From contig JAJNNX010000020.1 of assembly GCA_023159155.1 (NCBI GenBank), positions 310,001-374,000 on the forward strand: a stretch of 64,000 nucleotides of DNA, given 5' to 3'. Below the pieces are notes generated by a model, which was not told the DNA's origin, did no database searches, and worked only from the letters and a program-made list of their open reading frames with translations. The translations under genes and the position numbers were made by a program. Position 1 is the stretch's first letter; every line of letters begins with the position of its first letter. Shown here in pieces: positions 11,264 through 23,008 of this stretch. Source of the DNA: Ustulina deusta (lineage: Eukaryota; Ascomycota; Sordariomycetes; Xylariales; Xylariaceae).

Positions 11264-12599
11264 CACAGCCCAGGGGGTCTGCTCACTAAACCTAGGCAGT
11301 CTAAGTCCCCTAAACCTTCCAAACCCAATACTTATACCCCATACCCCCACTTAACTCTCCCACCAAAGCCATCTACCTATACTTCTACCACCACCTCAAC
11401 CTTCAGCTAGCATTAGGTCAGTCTAGCTACCTGTGCCGGCAGTTCATCCAGTCGTAGTCAGTCCATCTACTCACATCATCCGCCCATTTCGCTGCGTTAC
11501 TTTATTACTTCACCTATCTGCCGACTGCTATAATGCCTACTACCTACAATATAACCATACCGGGCACATGCAACATCAAAGCTGGTCGCCAATGCTTGTC
11601 CTGCCGAACTATCTATTGCAAAAATGGTTACGTAACACTACGGGTCCTATGCCCATCGCCACAACAACTTTAAAGAATTATTATAGCTAAAGCAGTTTGG
11701 TTAGCTCCCCTTCCTTTCTTATAGCCTTACTAATAAAAGCTATACTTATTATTAATTATAAAACATAGTCTCTATCCAAGTTAACGCTGCTCTGCCCTCT
11801 AAATTAAACTAATCTAGTAGCTATAAATAATATATTAAAGTTATATAATTTCAAGGTTTGCTATAATATAATAGTTGTCCATAAGCCCAACGCTCCAAAA
11901 CTTCTTAATAAAAAGCAACAAACCGTAAGTTCCACGCCTTTGGTTCTGCTTTAAAGTCTTGGGCTTAAAATAAGCTACTCCTGCTCGATTGCTTGTTTAC
12001 TACTACTATAAATCAACAAATCGCGCTTAAGAACCTTTAAGAATTAATATTCTAATACCTACCGCTAAACTCTAATAAGACTTTAATCAAAAACATTATA
12101 AAACTACTAACGGTTTGTATTAATGGTCTAGGTCTAACACAGCTAGTTACCTAGTAAGCCAAAACAAATAATCCTTGCAATAAATAGATCCAAAGGTTTA
12201 ATAGAAATGTGGCCGAAGTTCTGGTTCCGGTAATTCAAGCCTAGAAAGTTGAAAGCCAGAAGGTCAAGCTGGTTTAAAGTCAAAATCTATGCTACATTTG
12301 TCGCTCGCAGAGAACCTATTAAATAAGAAGCATAAAAAGCATAGAAAGAGCTATACTATACTATTTATATATAAAGCAGCCGGGATTCTAATAATTTAGG
12401 GCTTCTATAGAACTTTGTAGGTTAACTTAAGTTAATTAATAAATATTTATTTGACTTTATTAATTGTATTTTTTACTAGTTTTAGATTGTAACTTTGGTT
12501 CGTAAGTAGTGCAACAATGTGTGAAAGGGTACATATAAAAGAAATGGCTCTTTGTCTTTTATTATTAAAGACTTATTGTAGTGTTTAGAGTGCGATAGA
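11264..12599. other. Degenerate intergenic DNA
   Basis: C-rich at first (11264-11600), then mixed and increasingly AT-rich. The 85-codon ORF at 11433-11690 shows no domain and overlaps low-complexity sequence. No gene, tRNA or LTR is recognised. Confidence 0.4.
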
Positions 12600-12690
12600 C
12601 TGGTAGCGGATTATATATGTTTGTTTATGCCAGGGTACTATTACTCCGTTGCTTACTGTTGCACAATAAGCATAATACTTAGAAAGCAAA
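12600..12690 (+). repeat. Partial, diverged copy of the 450-base dispersed repeat
   Basis: GACTGGTAGCGGATTATATA followed by TGTTTGTTTATGCCAGGGTA matches 16172-16210 (GACCGGTGGCGGATCATATA, then TGTTTGTTTATGCTAGGGTA) with C/T and G/A transitions only. Past about 12650 the match becomes weak. It is in the same orientation as the two longer copies. Confidence 0.6.
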
Positions 12691-15600
12691 GCAGTTTTTG
12701 CTTTAGAAGTATAAATAGAAATGTTTAACCGAAAGAAACTTGGACTCCTTTAGAAACTATATATATATAGTATTGTTAATTGCGTAGGCAACGCTTGGAC
12801 TAATAGGTTGTGATAATAGCTGCTTTCAAGCTTTAGAGCATAGTGTTAGCAGTTGAATAATCAGAGTTAAGAATACTTTTGCTTATATGTTTGATTGTTA
12901 AGCAGAGTTTCTTTAATACCCTTGCTAAAAATAATATTTAAATTTTTACGATATGATTATATTGTATTTCTAGCAAACACTTAAGCACTTATTTAAACTT
13001 TAAACAAATAGATTTTTATTAAAAACTATTTAATTTACTAAATATAAAAGTACTATTGATTTTTACTACTTTTTATAATTTGTTTTATTTTTAATTATAG
13101 GCTTTCTTATAGCATATATAAACTTTACTTTTATAAATACTATTATTTTATTTTTTTTGATTTAATAGATATAATAGTTAGAAAATAAATATTAACTATT
13201 TTTATTAACAAAATATTGTTAGATTTTAAGATTGTATTCTTATTAGTTGGAGTGCAAAAAAGTATTATTGTAACTTTTTTGGGAGCTAGTAATTTAATAT
13301 AAAATAATAAATCGTGCAATAAAAACTCTAGTATAGAAACTATTAGCTTAGATATTAGAACGTTTCGAATTAAAGAAATTAATTTATGCTTAATAGACTT
13401 TAAAGTTAAAAGTTTTTTTTAAATTTTTTTAATTATATTAAACCTTTTTGTAGTACTAATAGCTTTTTGTTTAAATGTTTATGCTTACTAGCGGATGTTA
13501 ATTTTTTACTAGTTATAAAATGTATTTTTTTATTTAAAAAATTATAAATACCTTTTAAAGTTAAAAAATAAGGGAGTTTTTAGACCAAGCATATTTTAAT
13601 AGCTAGTATACTAATATTATTAATTATTATTTTTAGTATAACTTATGTTTAATTAGTTAAGAATAAGATTTAAGTATTATAAGTAGCTTATTTTATAGTA
13701 TGCTTTTATTATATTAATAGTTGCAAAATAAGAATAAATATTTATATTAAGCTTTAAGCTTAATATTAAGCTACTGATAAGTAATTTTAAAATGAATATA
13801 TAGGTTTTTATGCTATATAGGAACTCCGAACTAAAGAACTAAGTAAGCCAGTGTTTTATGTTAAGTTGCTTACGTTTATTTTGCTTTTTTTGAAAATTCT
13901 TTGTAAAATAGTGGTTATATATAATGGGGTGCCCTAATAAATATAGGTATAAAACATCTATAAGTTTATTTTTAAGATTTGTTTTAATAATATTTATTGT
14001 AGGGTTTATAATGAAATAGGTTATGTTAGCAGCGGTTTTTTTATTAGCTATATAGCCTAAAATCGTATTGATAGCTTTGGATATAAATGTAGGTATTTAA
14101 TAATTTAGGCTGCCTATAAGGCTTTTTTATAGTTTATATTACTTATTAAAGAGTTTAGTAATAATAAAAAGGTTATAAGAGCTAGGTAACTTATAACTGC
14201 AATTTTCTTTTATAATAATTTTAACTTTTTTAATATATTAACTTTGTAAAATAGATCTTAAGTTATTAGTATTATTGATATTATGCTTTAGGATATACTT
14301 GGCCTAGCTACAAGTCTTTATTTCTTTTGCAAAGTTTATTAATATGTTTTAAATAACTGCTTATAACTGTCTAGAATATTAAGTATAATTATCTGAAGTA
14401 ACAAAAAAAAGGTTAGTATAGTTGCTATTAATACTTGCTTGAGCTAAAGTAATAAATAATGTGCTAATACAAAAGAGATATTAGCGCTGCTTTGCAATAC
14501 TGTTTTTTGTATTTTTTAATTTTGATAGTTTTTTTTTAGATTTATAGATCCTTGTTTTAATATTTTTTAGTATGTTTAGCAATTAATTAATAATTTGATT
14601 ATAAAAGATATTGCTTATATAAACTTATAGATTTGTAATACTTAGTTGGGCTGTATTAAAAGTTATCTAAAGACTAGTAAAAAAAAACTCTAATTCTATT
14701 TTATCACGTTTGGTAGTAAAGGTATTGTAGCTAGTATAGCTTTAGTTATATAGCACGTGCTACTTAAAACAAAATTTAATATTTTAATTCTAAACTAGTT
14801 CTATATAGAACTTTTTACTATTAGAGCTTTTATTTAATATATTTAGTTTAATAATAAGCTTTAGTATATAGCTACTATTAGGGTTAAGCGCTTATGTATA
14901 ATGTGTTATTTACTAGAAAGTAAAGTTGCTTTTTGTAAAAATAACAATAAAAATGATACTTTATAGCTTTTTTATATAAAAAATATAAACGCTTTAATTA
15001 GTTTTGTGTCTTTTTTTGATTAGTTTTTATTGCTAGCTAAAAATAAACTAAGTAAGTTAACTATAGTTAAATAAGGCTAATTTAGTCCAAAGATTTTAGT
15101 ATAAAAAATATTGGTACTAAATACCTTATTATTACTATTAAGACCTATAGCCTGTTTAGTTTTTTTGATAATAGAACTAATATTTAGAGCTTTTTAGTAG
15201 TACTAAAAAGCTTTAAACTTTTGTTGCTTATTATTAGGCTAATTATAGCTTAGAATAATCTAAATATAAATGTTTAACTCTAGACTGCAACAAAGTATAA
15301 GTTTAGTTGTAAACTAGGTATATAGATTGTTTTTAGTTAGAAATAAAAAACTTAAAATAGCCTTTAATACAGAGCTTTTTTTAAATAATTAGTTGCTACA
15401 AATAATAATTTGTAATAAATTAATATAATATCTAATTTTTTAAAATTGAAAATTATTAATTATATTTAGAAGATTTTAATAATTTTTATTTTAAAAACAA
15501 CTGTTATTATATTAAGCATTAATTTTAATTTGGTTTTTTATGGTTTAAAAAAGTATAAAATAATAATTTAAGCTAGATAAAGAGACTAAGAAATACCTAG

Positions 15601-16193
15601 TTTATAAAGCTAGGTATAAAAATATAGAACAATATTAATAAATAGAATATAAAAAGAGATATAAGTTGCAAGCAAGTCCTTAATTAAAAAAATTAAAAAA
15701 TAAAATAAAAGTTAGTAAAATAAAAGGACTATAAAAATTAATAGAATTTAGAAAATAGCTATAGAACTAGGAAGTAAGTCTTATATATTTATACGGCATA
15801 CCTATTAAATCTATAGTTTTTTGCTATATTTATACTTATATTTATATAAGCTTAACTGCTTAGTTATATTATATAAACAGCGAATAATAAGCAGCCGGGT
15901 TGCTTTACTTTTAAAACCTGCCTATTATTTAAAGCTTTCTTAAATTTATATAATTTTTTATAGATCTTAAAACATACAAAGCTATAATTAAGGCTTTATA
16001 ATAACTAATGTTATTTTTTAATACTATTTGTTTTTATTTATAATTCTTTGTTTACAACTTATATAAACCATCCTTAATATTTAATACATAAACTAGCGCT
16101 AGTACCTGTCTATAGTTAACAGGTTACGCAATTCTACTTCCTTATTAATAAGGGTTAGTACATTTCCCGAGGACCGGTGGCGGATCATATATG
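12691..16193. other. AT-rich RIP-like block, content unidentified
   Basis: About 3.5 kb of strongly A/T-biased DNA with stops in all frames. Minus-strand translation of roughly 14450-13850 gives a fairly long, hydrophilic run with few stops (for example FISKAINTILGYIANKKTAA) that may be a decayed coding region, but it matches no family I know. No LTR pair or inverted terminal repeat found. Confidence 0.3.
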
Positions 16194-16643
16194 TTTGTTT
16201 ATGCTAGGGTACCGCCACCCTATCGCTTGCTACCGCATGATTAGCATGGGACAAGTAGCCAGGAATTGAATTGTTATCTACTTCGGCGGTATGAGTAGGA
16301 GTGGGAGTGTTTGCTGGGATGGTTCGCTAGAATTAACTAAGTCGGCAATTTTCTTGTTTGACTTATACTTCTATAGCAAAAAGACAGGTAGGATTTATAT
16401 TATAATTTTTGATTGTAAATAGCGTTAGGGTCTCAATCTTTAACTTATAATTAGCATACTATTATAGAAAGACGTAGTAATTAAAAGCTAATACTAAACA
16501 AAAACTCTAAGCATATATAAAAGCTGTAGTTCTTTTAATGTTTGCTCTATCAAGCTGCAACAGGTATAGTCCTACCTTTGCCACGTAGGTCAATGCAAAC
16601 TGTTGCACATCAACGGGAACTAGTAGGCAGAACGCCAGCTGAT
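16194..16643 (+). repeat. 450-base dispersed repeat, copy A
   Basis: Begins TTTGTTTATGCTAGGGTACC and ends GGCAGAACGCCAGCTGAT. It aligns along its whole length with 22087-22529; copy B carries many C-to-T/G-to-A substitutions relative to A (ACGCCAGC against ACGCTAGC). No TG..CA ends, terminal inverted repeats or target duplication could be found, so the class is open. The left homology extends about 20 bases further when compared with the 12600 copy. Copies A and B each lie upstream of a DUF4470/MYND gene (about 730 and 480 bases respectively). Confidence 0.75.
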
Positions 16644-17372
16644 AGGGCTTCAGTACTATAACGGCCACACGATGGTCACGGGCCGACTGCGGCGACACAC
16701 AGCCAAACGATGATGGTTTGCGTCCTTCCGGCGGCCGTGCTGCGGCTGAACAGGCTCAAGTCGTCAAATGTAGCGACAAACGGACCAATCAGCATGTACT
16801 CAAGCTTATGTAGCAGAAATACACTACTTCTGATTAAGTGGTGATGACAAAGACGACTCGGTCTGTTATGAAGACCGTGAATTAAGAAAGATCACCAGAG
16901 AGAGAAAGATAGAAAAGCGACAATAAAGATGGAAAAGTTGGTCAAAGCAGTTGGAAGAGACCTAGGGGCTCTGTTTATATCGAGTTAACAAGGGATCCGC
17001 AAACTGGGACAACGGCCTTCTCCCCCTTTCACTCTCACCTATATGCTGCTTGCCATCGCCGCGGCGGCTGTCAAACAGTTGTGCATAGAGCCTCCAACCG
17101 CGTAACTGGAGAGACAAACGCAGGTGAGTGGTTTAGAAGCCGCCCAGCTCCTGAGGAACTCGGCATAGAAACCTCTCCCCGCGTCTAGACAGTAGCCTTC
17201 TAGATCTTGCCCATTTGCCCAAACCACCCACTTATTTCTTTCCGACACAAATAGAAACCATATACTCTATTTTCTCCCACACTTCTTTAACTCTCAATTC
17301 AGAGACTCTGTCAAGCCATCGACTAGCATCATACAAACTAGATTAACATAGCCGGAAGCTGCCAGCTAGGAG
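16644..17372. promoter_or_regulatory. Upstream region of MYND/DUF4470 pseudogene
   Basis: Normal-composition DNA with a CT-rich stretch just before the ATG at 17373 (17261-17340), as is usual for fungal promoters/5' leaders. The short minus-strand ORFs at 16507-16698 and 17039-17248 have no recognisable content. Confidence 0.35.
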
Positions 17373-19460
17373 ATGGAGAGCCTAAAGAGGAAGACGGGCA
17401 ACCTCCAGGTCGACTCCAGAGCATCATGCTGCAACCAACAACCAAACTCGCCTTGCCCTAAAATCGGCTCACTGGCCTGCCAAAGCTGCCTTATGGTCTT
17501 TGTACGCTGTATTATTCCTTTAGACATGTCCTTGTACTCTGGTCTGTTACTGACCCAGCCCACGAGGAACAGTACTGTAGCAAACGATGCCAGACCGTAC
17601 ACTGGCCTGACTATCGCCAGGACTGCCAGTCACTTCTTCTGAAAGGGACCTGGAAGCCGCGCTGGATGACCCAGAATCGACGGCCCGCATTCATCGGCGG
17701 CTCCGAGACCCAAGTGGTATTCGGAACAGTGAAGTATCTCTGGGGAAATGTTCCGGCTATTGACGTGATCCAATTGGCCCAGAACGAAGGCATTAACTTC
17801 TAGAAGCTACTAGATTTACTCTTCGCTGGTAGGCCCTTTATGACTAAATTTAGTGTGATTTTACTAAAATATTTTGGCATAGCTTTAGGAGATCTTCGAA
17901 ATGTTGTTTTATTTGTTATAGGTTTACTTCTGGGCTATCGAGCCCCTTTTAATATTGTTATTAATAATTTTGAACTTAATATTGTTGCTTAAAACCTGAT
18001 TTTTATTCTAATTATGTTTAGCAAAAAGAACTTTAATACGGCGGCCGAAGCTATGCTCTATGTTTAGTACTTAGTATTAGTAATAAAGTTTTGTTATATT
18101 TTTCTATAGAAAAAGCTAAAGCTAATGGTTAAGGAGGTTTGCGGCAAAATTACAAAAAAAGATTTGCAAGTTTTTTTTATTAAAATCTAGACTTTTAGAA
18201 ATAGTTCTTTGCGAATTATTCTAACTTAAAAGGCATAAGTAAAGCTGCTTTTATATTTTAACGTACCTAGTAGCCTGACCAAGGAAGCCGCATAAAACAT
18301 CTATTAAGCTATTATAAATGCGCTTTTATATATTAACTATATTAACCAAGCTATTTTAATAAAATTACTGGCCGGGGCTATTAGGATAATAAAATACTGC
18401 AAAGATAGCGTGCTTGTACTTTTTGAACAACTTTGGGATACTTTTAATATTCCGAACCCGTAAGTTGTTTTTTATTACTTGGGCGATTGCTGCAAACGTT
18501 CGCTTGCTTATTGCTTAAAGGCTGACAATAACCTTAGGACCGTTTTTAACTCTATTTACGAATAGCTAATAAGAAACTTAGCTAACCCATTGGACAGATA
18601 GTCTATTAAAACTATTCTAGCGACCAAAGCTGGCCCTGCGAAAAAAAACGTGTATGGCTAGCTATACTACTATTTAAAGCAGGTATTTATTAAGTTCTAT
18701 TTTTGTTTTTGTTCGAACGCGGTATCTTTTAAACTTTATTACGTTAACGCGTAGACTTTGGATAGGACCTTTGTTAGGCAACATTTTAATAGAATCGAGG
18801 TAAGCAATATTTGCAACAAACACTACTTTGGTGTTAAAACTACTTTTGAGACCTTTGGTCCGCTGCTACGCAACCTATCTTTTAATTTGTACGTAATACT
18901 TGTTATGTTCTTTTTGAATGCGGTAATGGAGGCTAAGATGATGATCGAGCATATAAGCCCTGTGCTCGCTGAGGTCGCCCTTATGTGCGAGATAAGGCTC
19001 GCTGGCAACTATATTATGCACGGACTTAGGGAGTTAAGCAGTAATCCTGCCTAGATCCGGAATGTTGTGGAGATCCAGACGATTAGAATTACTTGTGCAC
19101 TTGATATGGTGAGAGATATGGATGTCTATTTTAACGGGTATGTTAAAACTTTGCTTCCCTAGGCAGAACTTGAGCAGTCAAAAGGACAAGGAAGAATTTT
19201 TGCGTTAGAAGGTTAGCTGACACTATCTTAGGTATATGGAAACCTATGACTTCTTATAAGCAGCTTTGTCTGCTGGGGTGGCAATGAAAGCAAAGCATAC
19301 GATTATCCAACCCTGGCTACTGCGGGTTGACGGCGGAGCGCGCCCGGCGCAGAAAGATAGAGACGACTTTATGCTCCTGCTGGGAAGTGCGCACGTTGGC
19401 TATGAGAGATATGTGGAGTGGAAGGTCAAGGACCTGCGCATAGCGATGAAGGAAATGTAG
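17373..19460 (+). pseudogene. MYND zinc finger + DUF4470 protein, RIP-damaged
   Basis: The ATG at 17373 opens exon 1 (17373-17508). An intron, 17509-17558 (50 bases, GTATTA...CTGACCCAG), joins in phase to 17559-17803. The join rebuilds a MYND finger: CxxC in LACQSC, then QYCSKRCQTVHWPDYRQDC, near residues 20-75. Next come a WKPRW linker and YLWGNVPAIDVIQL with NEGINF, a DUF4470 landmark, where the frame first stops at 17801. Translating on through stops gives further DUF4470 landmarks (GDLRNVV near 17890; FNIVINNFELNIVA). From 18758 a better-preserved C-terminal part follows (IEVSNICNKHYFG; GVAMKAKHTIIQPW; a YVEWK end) to the stop at 19458-19460. Stops cluster in the AT-rich middle (about 17810-18750). 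MYND fingers bind proline-rich partners; DUF4470 has no known activity. A dead gene, not an alternative short product, is the simplest reading. Confidence 0.8.
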
Positions 19461-20222
19461 CAAGCGCATTTGTGTCTGCTGTTGTAAATTTTAGAGTTGT
19501 TGAAATTGTTTTTGAGGGTTTCTGTTCTTTCTCGTAGCGGAAGTGGGGCTTCTTGTAGGCGATTAATACAGTCAGTGCGAGGCAACGCGACGCCGGTTAA
19601 AGTGGAAATGCAGGCTTGATAAAGGCCCTTGCGGGAACTTACCTTTGATTGCGCCCATCAAGGAGCTCGCGGTGATCTTGAATCTATAGTTGCCCACCGT
19701 TGTAGCAAGTGGCCGGCTCGATCATTCTGTACATGGCGTACTACTTAGATAGTGAAGGCTCCAAAACTCGGGATTATGGAACAAATAAGTTAATGCCGGC
19801 TTTTCCCTAACTCTTTATTGGCACATGGCCAATTAACCCATGGACTATTGACAGGTTAGTTGTGGGATGTACCTAATGGTTTAATAGTGACAGACCTGAA
19901 TGGCTATAGAACCCATTAAGTAGCGCACTCAATGTTTTAGTATGGTATAAAGACCAGAGGGATTCTATAGCAGTAGCTAGATTTTCCTTATTATTACTAT
20001 TAAGTTATTTGCCTAATCTTCACCGTACTTGCAACCCTGACTGTGACATTGAACAAGTTCACAATTGGAATTCCGTGCTCCCAAACCGCCAATTTTAATC
20101 TTCTCTCTTCTAAGTTACCACCAATTATTAGGATATGCTCTTTTAAAAATCTGTTAACTCTTAAGCCACATATAACCCTAACACAGACAATCACCGAACA
20201 ACGTGTGCGGCAGAAAACTGAA
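19461..20222. other. Intergenic region
   Basis: Mixed composition. Short ORFs at 19400-19585 and 20000-20194 (minus strand) are antisense shadows. The sequence before 20223 would be the promoter of the P-loop gene. Nothing specific recognised. Confidence 0.35.
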
Positions 20223-21934
20223 ATGTCGTCAAACCCGGAGACTAACGGTAATGGTGGCGGAGGAGACGGCGACGATATCCGTGCTCAACAACTAAGACTG
20301 CTTGGGCGTAGATCTTCAACTGATGAAGTCTTCGAGCTTAATACCGCGCCTCTATTCACATATTCTGTGTTAGAGCACGCCAGAGACCTAGCGTCTTCAT
20401 CATCGTCGCCATCGTCGTCATCGTTGATGACACCTTTCTCTCAATATGCATTACTCTCCGGAGCTACGCAGACTTGCGAGTCAGAAGTGAAAGACCCGCG
20501 AATCTTTTACAACGTCGCAAAACCCTTGAGTGTCTTCATCTGCGGTAGCTAGGGATCGGGCAAAAGTTACAGCCTGTTCTGTATATTGGAAAACTGCCTC
20601 ATCCAGTCCCCGGTACTCGGCGACCTTCCTCGCCCTCGCACGGGCATCGTGTTTCATTACGATGACTATGCGTCAGACACACATGTCACTTCTTGTGAGG
20701 CGGCCTATCTTGGCAGTAAGCCCAATATCAATGTGAGGGTTTTATGCTTGCCTTCTAACTTGAAGGTAATAAAGGTACTTATGCTCAACGCATCTCATCT
20801 TCCCTCTAATTCTGCCGTAGCTAACCTGGCATATTAGAGTTCTTACTGAGACCTTGGAAACGTGGTCGAGGAACTGCGCATAGACCAAGCCAATTTGAAC
20901 ACCAAGAGAATGTTGGAGCTTATGGCGTCCGAACGTACACAGCCCCTCTATGCGCAAGTCATATAGCGCATATTACGAGACATGCGGCTGCACCAACAAA
21001 CCAAGCCGGATGAAGCATTTGACTACCACAAGTTTGAGAGGCAGCTCCAGGCGGAGCAACTAAGTCCAGACCAGAAACGCGGTCTTTAGCAGCGGCTGGA
21101 TACATTGGAAAGTTTCATGGTTCCGAACTAGGTTAATAGGAACCCATGGGGGAAGTACGGTAAGAGCGAGCGGCCGGGGACGGATTAGGCGCTGAAGGTA
21201 AGCCATCCGTCTTAATGTTATCCCACTAGCAACTACCTAAACTAATCCAGTTAATAGGCTGTGAGCTCCTCATTGTCGACCTCTTATGCCTGAGTGTATT
21301 GGCCTCTATGGCATGTACACTTTTCAATATATGCCTTTCCATATTCTTGGCCTAAGACTCCGCTATGGGGCGGGTTATCGCCCTCGACGAGGCCCACAGA
21401 TGCATAGGCGAGGCCTCAGACAGCAATGTTCTCACCAATAGTCTGCTCGCAGTAATTAGATACTAGCGCTATCTTGGCACGCGGATCGTCATCTCAACTC
21501 AGAAGCCTACGATATCTCCAAAGCTATTAGACTTGTGTAACATCACCATTGTGCATCGTTTCAGCTTGCCAGACTGGCTGAGCGTCCTGGCTAAACATCT
21601 AGCGGGCGTCTCGAGGATCGCTAGAGCTATTAGCCAGACTACTCAATATCAACCCGAGGAGTACGAGGAGAAGAAGAATACGAGCCATTCTGGCCTGTTC
21701 GGAGTTTCTCTGTCGCCAGAGGATCCCGTTGCTGATTTGTTTCAGCAGATAGTGGGACTGCGAACCGGCGAGGCGCTCGTGTTCGCGCCAAGTGCTATCA
21801 TGTCTCTGGAGAAGAAGATGGACTCGGAGGGAGAGGTCAAGGTTACGGCTAGGAAGTTGGCGCATCATGTACTAAGAGTCATGACGAGAGCACGAATTAC
21901 GGCTGATGGCGGAAAGAGTATCATGGCGTCCTAA
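20223..21934 (+). pseudogene. HerA/FtsK-like P-loop ATPase, RIP-stopped
   Basis: The ATG at 20223 starts a 532-codon reading frame over three exons with matching phases: 20223-20774, 20838-21197 and 21251-21934. The introns are 63 bases (branch GCTAAC, end TTAG) and 53 bases (GTAAGC to ATCCAG). The Walker A site is G-S-stop-G-S-G-K-S at residues 108-115, where the stop is CAG turned to TAG. Walker B is VIALDEAH (21374-21397), followed by a RIVISTQKP motor motif and NITIVHRF, an arrangement like the HerA/FtsK DNA-translocase class. Eight in-frame stops were counted (20550, 20847, 20964, 21087, 21129, 21186, 21353, 21464); all are explained by one C-to-T or G-to-A change in Gln, Arg or Trp codons. 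The last 134 residues are clean. An N-terminal Ser/Gly-rich region of about 90 residues is probably disordered. Dead as it stands; the substrate is unknown. Confidence 0.8.
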
Positions 21935-22086
21935 GATGATACCTACAATGGATTATGCGCTTGATTTATATAGAAGTTATGCTGTGTTGCGATGGCAATA
22001 GAGTGTATTTACAAAAGAGGGTAAATACTAAAGGCTTTGCAGAAATCCAGTTAATAATATACGAGAGCCTTGTCCAGACTGAGGAA

Positions 22087-22529
22087 TTTGTTTATGCTAG
22101 GGTACCGCCACCCTATCGCTTGCTGCCGCATAATTAGCGTGGGATGAGTAGCTGGGAAGTGAATGGGTGTTTGCTTCGGTGGTGTGAGTGGGAGTGTTTG
22201 TTAGGGATAAGTTACTCAAATTAACCGAGTTGGCGTCTCTCCCGTCTGAGTCGTACTTTATGGCAAAAGATAGGTGGGATTCATATTAGGATTTTTGATC
22301 GTAGACAGCGCTAAGGTCGTAATTCCTAACTTATAATTAATATGTTATTATAAAAAAATATAGTAATTAAGAGCTAATGCTAAACAAAAATTCTAAGTAT
22401 ATGTAAGAGCTGTAATTTTTTTAATGTTTGCTTTGTTATACTATAATAAGTACTGTTCTACCTTTGCTACTTAGGTTAATGCAACCTGTGTTACATTTAC
22501 AGAAACTAGCAGGCAGAACGCTAGCCGAT
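22087..22529 (+). repeat. 450-base dispersed repeat, copy B
   Basis: Full-length partner of 16194-16643, same orientation, 443 bases. Many differences are transitions toward A/T in copy B, consistent with RIP acting on this repeat. It starts about 150 bases after the P-loop pseudogene and ends about 480 bases before the next DUF4470 gene. Confidence 0.75.
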
Positions 22530-23008
22530 CTTGATACCATTTTTTATTTAATAATTAGTGTAGCACTTTTAATAGACTAGATAAGCTAGGTCTTGCGCAT
22601 AAGTAGAAGCAGTAACAGTAAACAATATTAATTGCAATTAAGGTATTGTTATACTTAGATATCGAGTCAAACTTTAGAAAAAAAAAACACAGTATTGTTT
22701 TTTCCTATGCTAACAGAAGTAAGGAATACCCGGAGCAACCATACGCGTTTGTTTGATAACTGCTGTAGCAACAGCAAAACGTATAAAGGGTTAAGTTATT
22801 TTAGACCGCCGCGGATTCCCTGCTGCCTAAAAACAAACAGACTTTCTAGAAGATTCTTGTAGTCTTAGTCTTTTCCGCACACCTTGATCAACTATTAAGA
22901 TTTTCACCCTTACTTATCACCCATATCTCTTTTTTATGACAATCCTCTCGCTTCCAGTCCTCTCAACACTCCTTGGGTATTATTTGCGTTTAATCCACTG
23001 CTTTTATA
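22530..23008. promoter_or_regulatory. Upstream region of DUF4470-MYND gene
   Basis: AT-rich at first, then a C/T-rich leader (22850-22990) directly before the ATG at 23009. No specific element is recognised. The overlapping 76-codon ORF starting at 22936 is out of frame with the gene and is rejected. Confidence 0.3.

Noticed and set aside
17496..17558. Alternative intron starts at 17496 or 17502 in the MYND gene
   Set aside because: These give the wrong phase and lose the YCSKRC half of the finger; only the donor at 17509 restores it.
16194..22529. The two 450-base repeats as LTRs of one element spanning 16.2-22.5 kb
   Set aside because: No TG..CA ends, no target duplication and no primer site; the interval holds unrelated cellular pseudogenes, not gag-pol.
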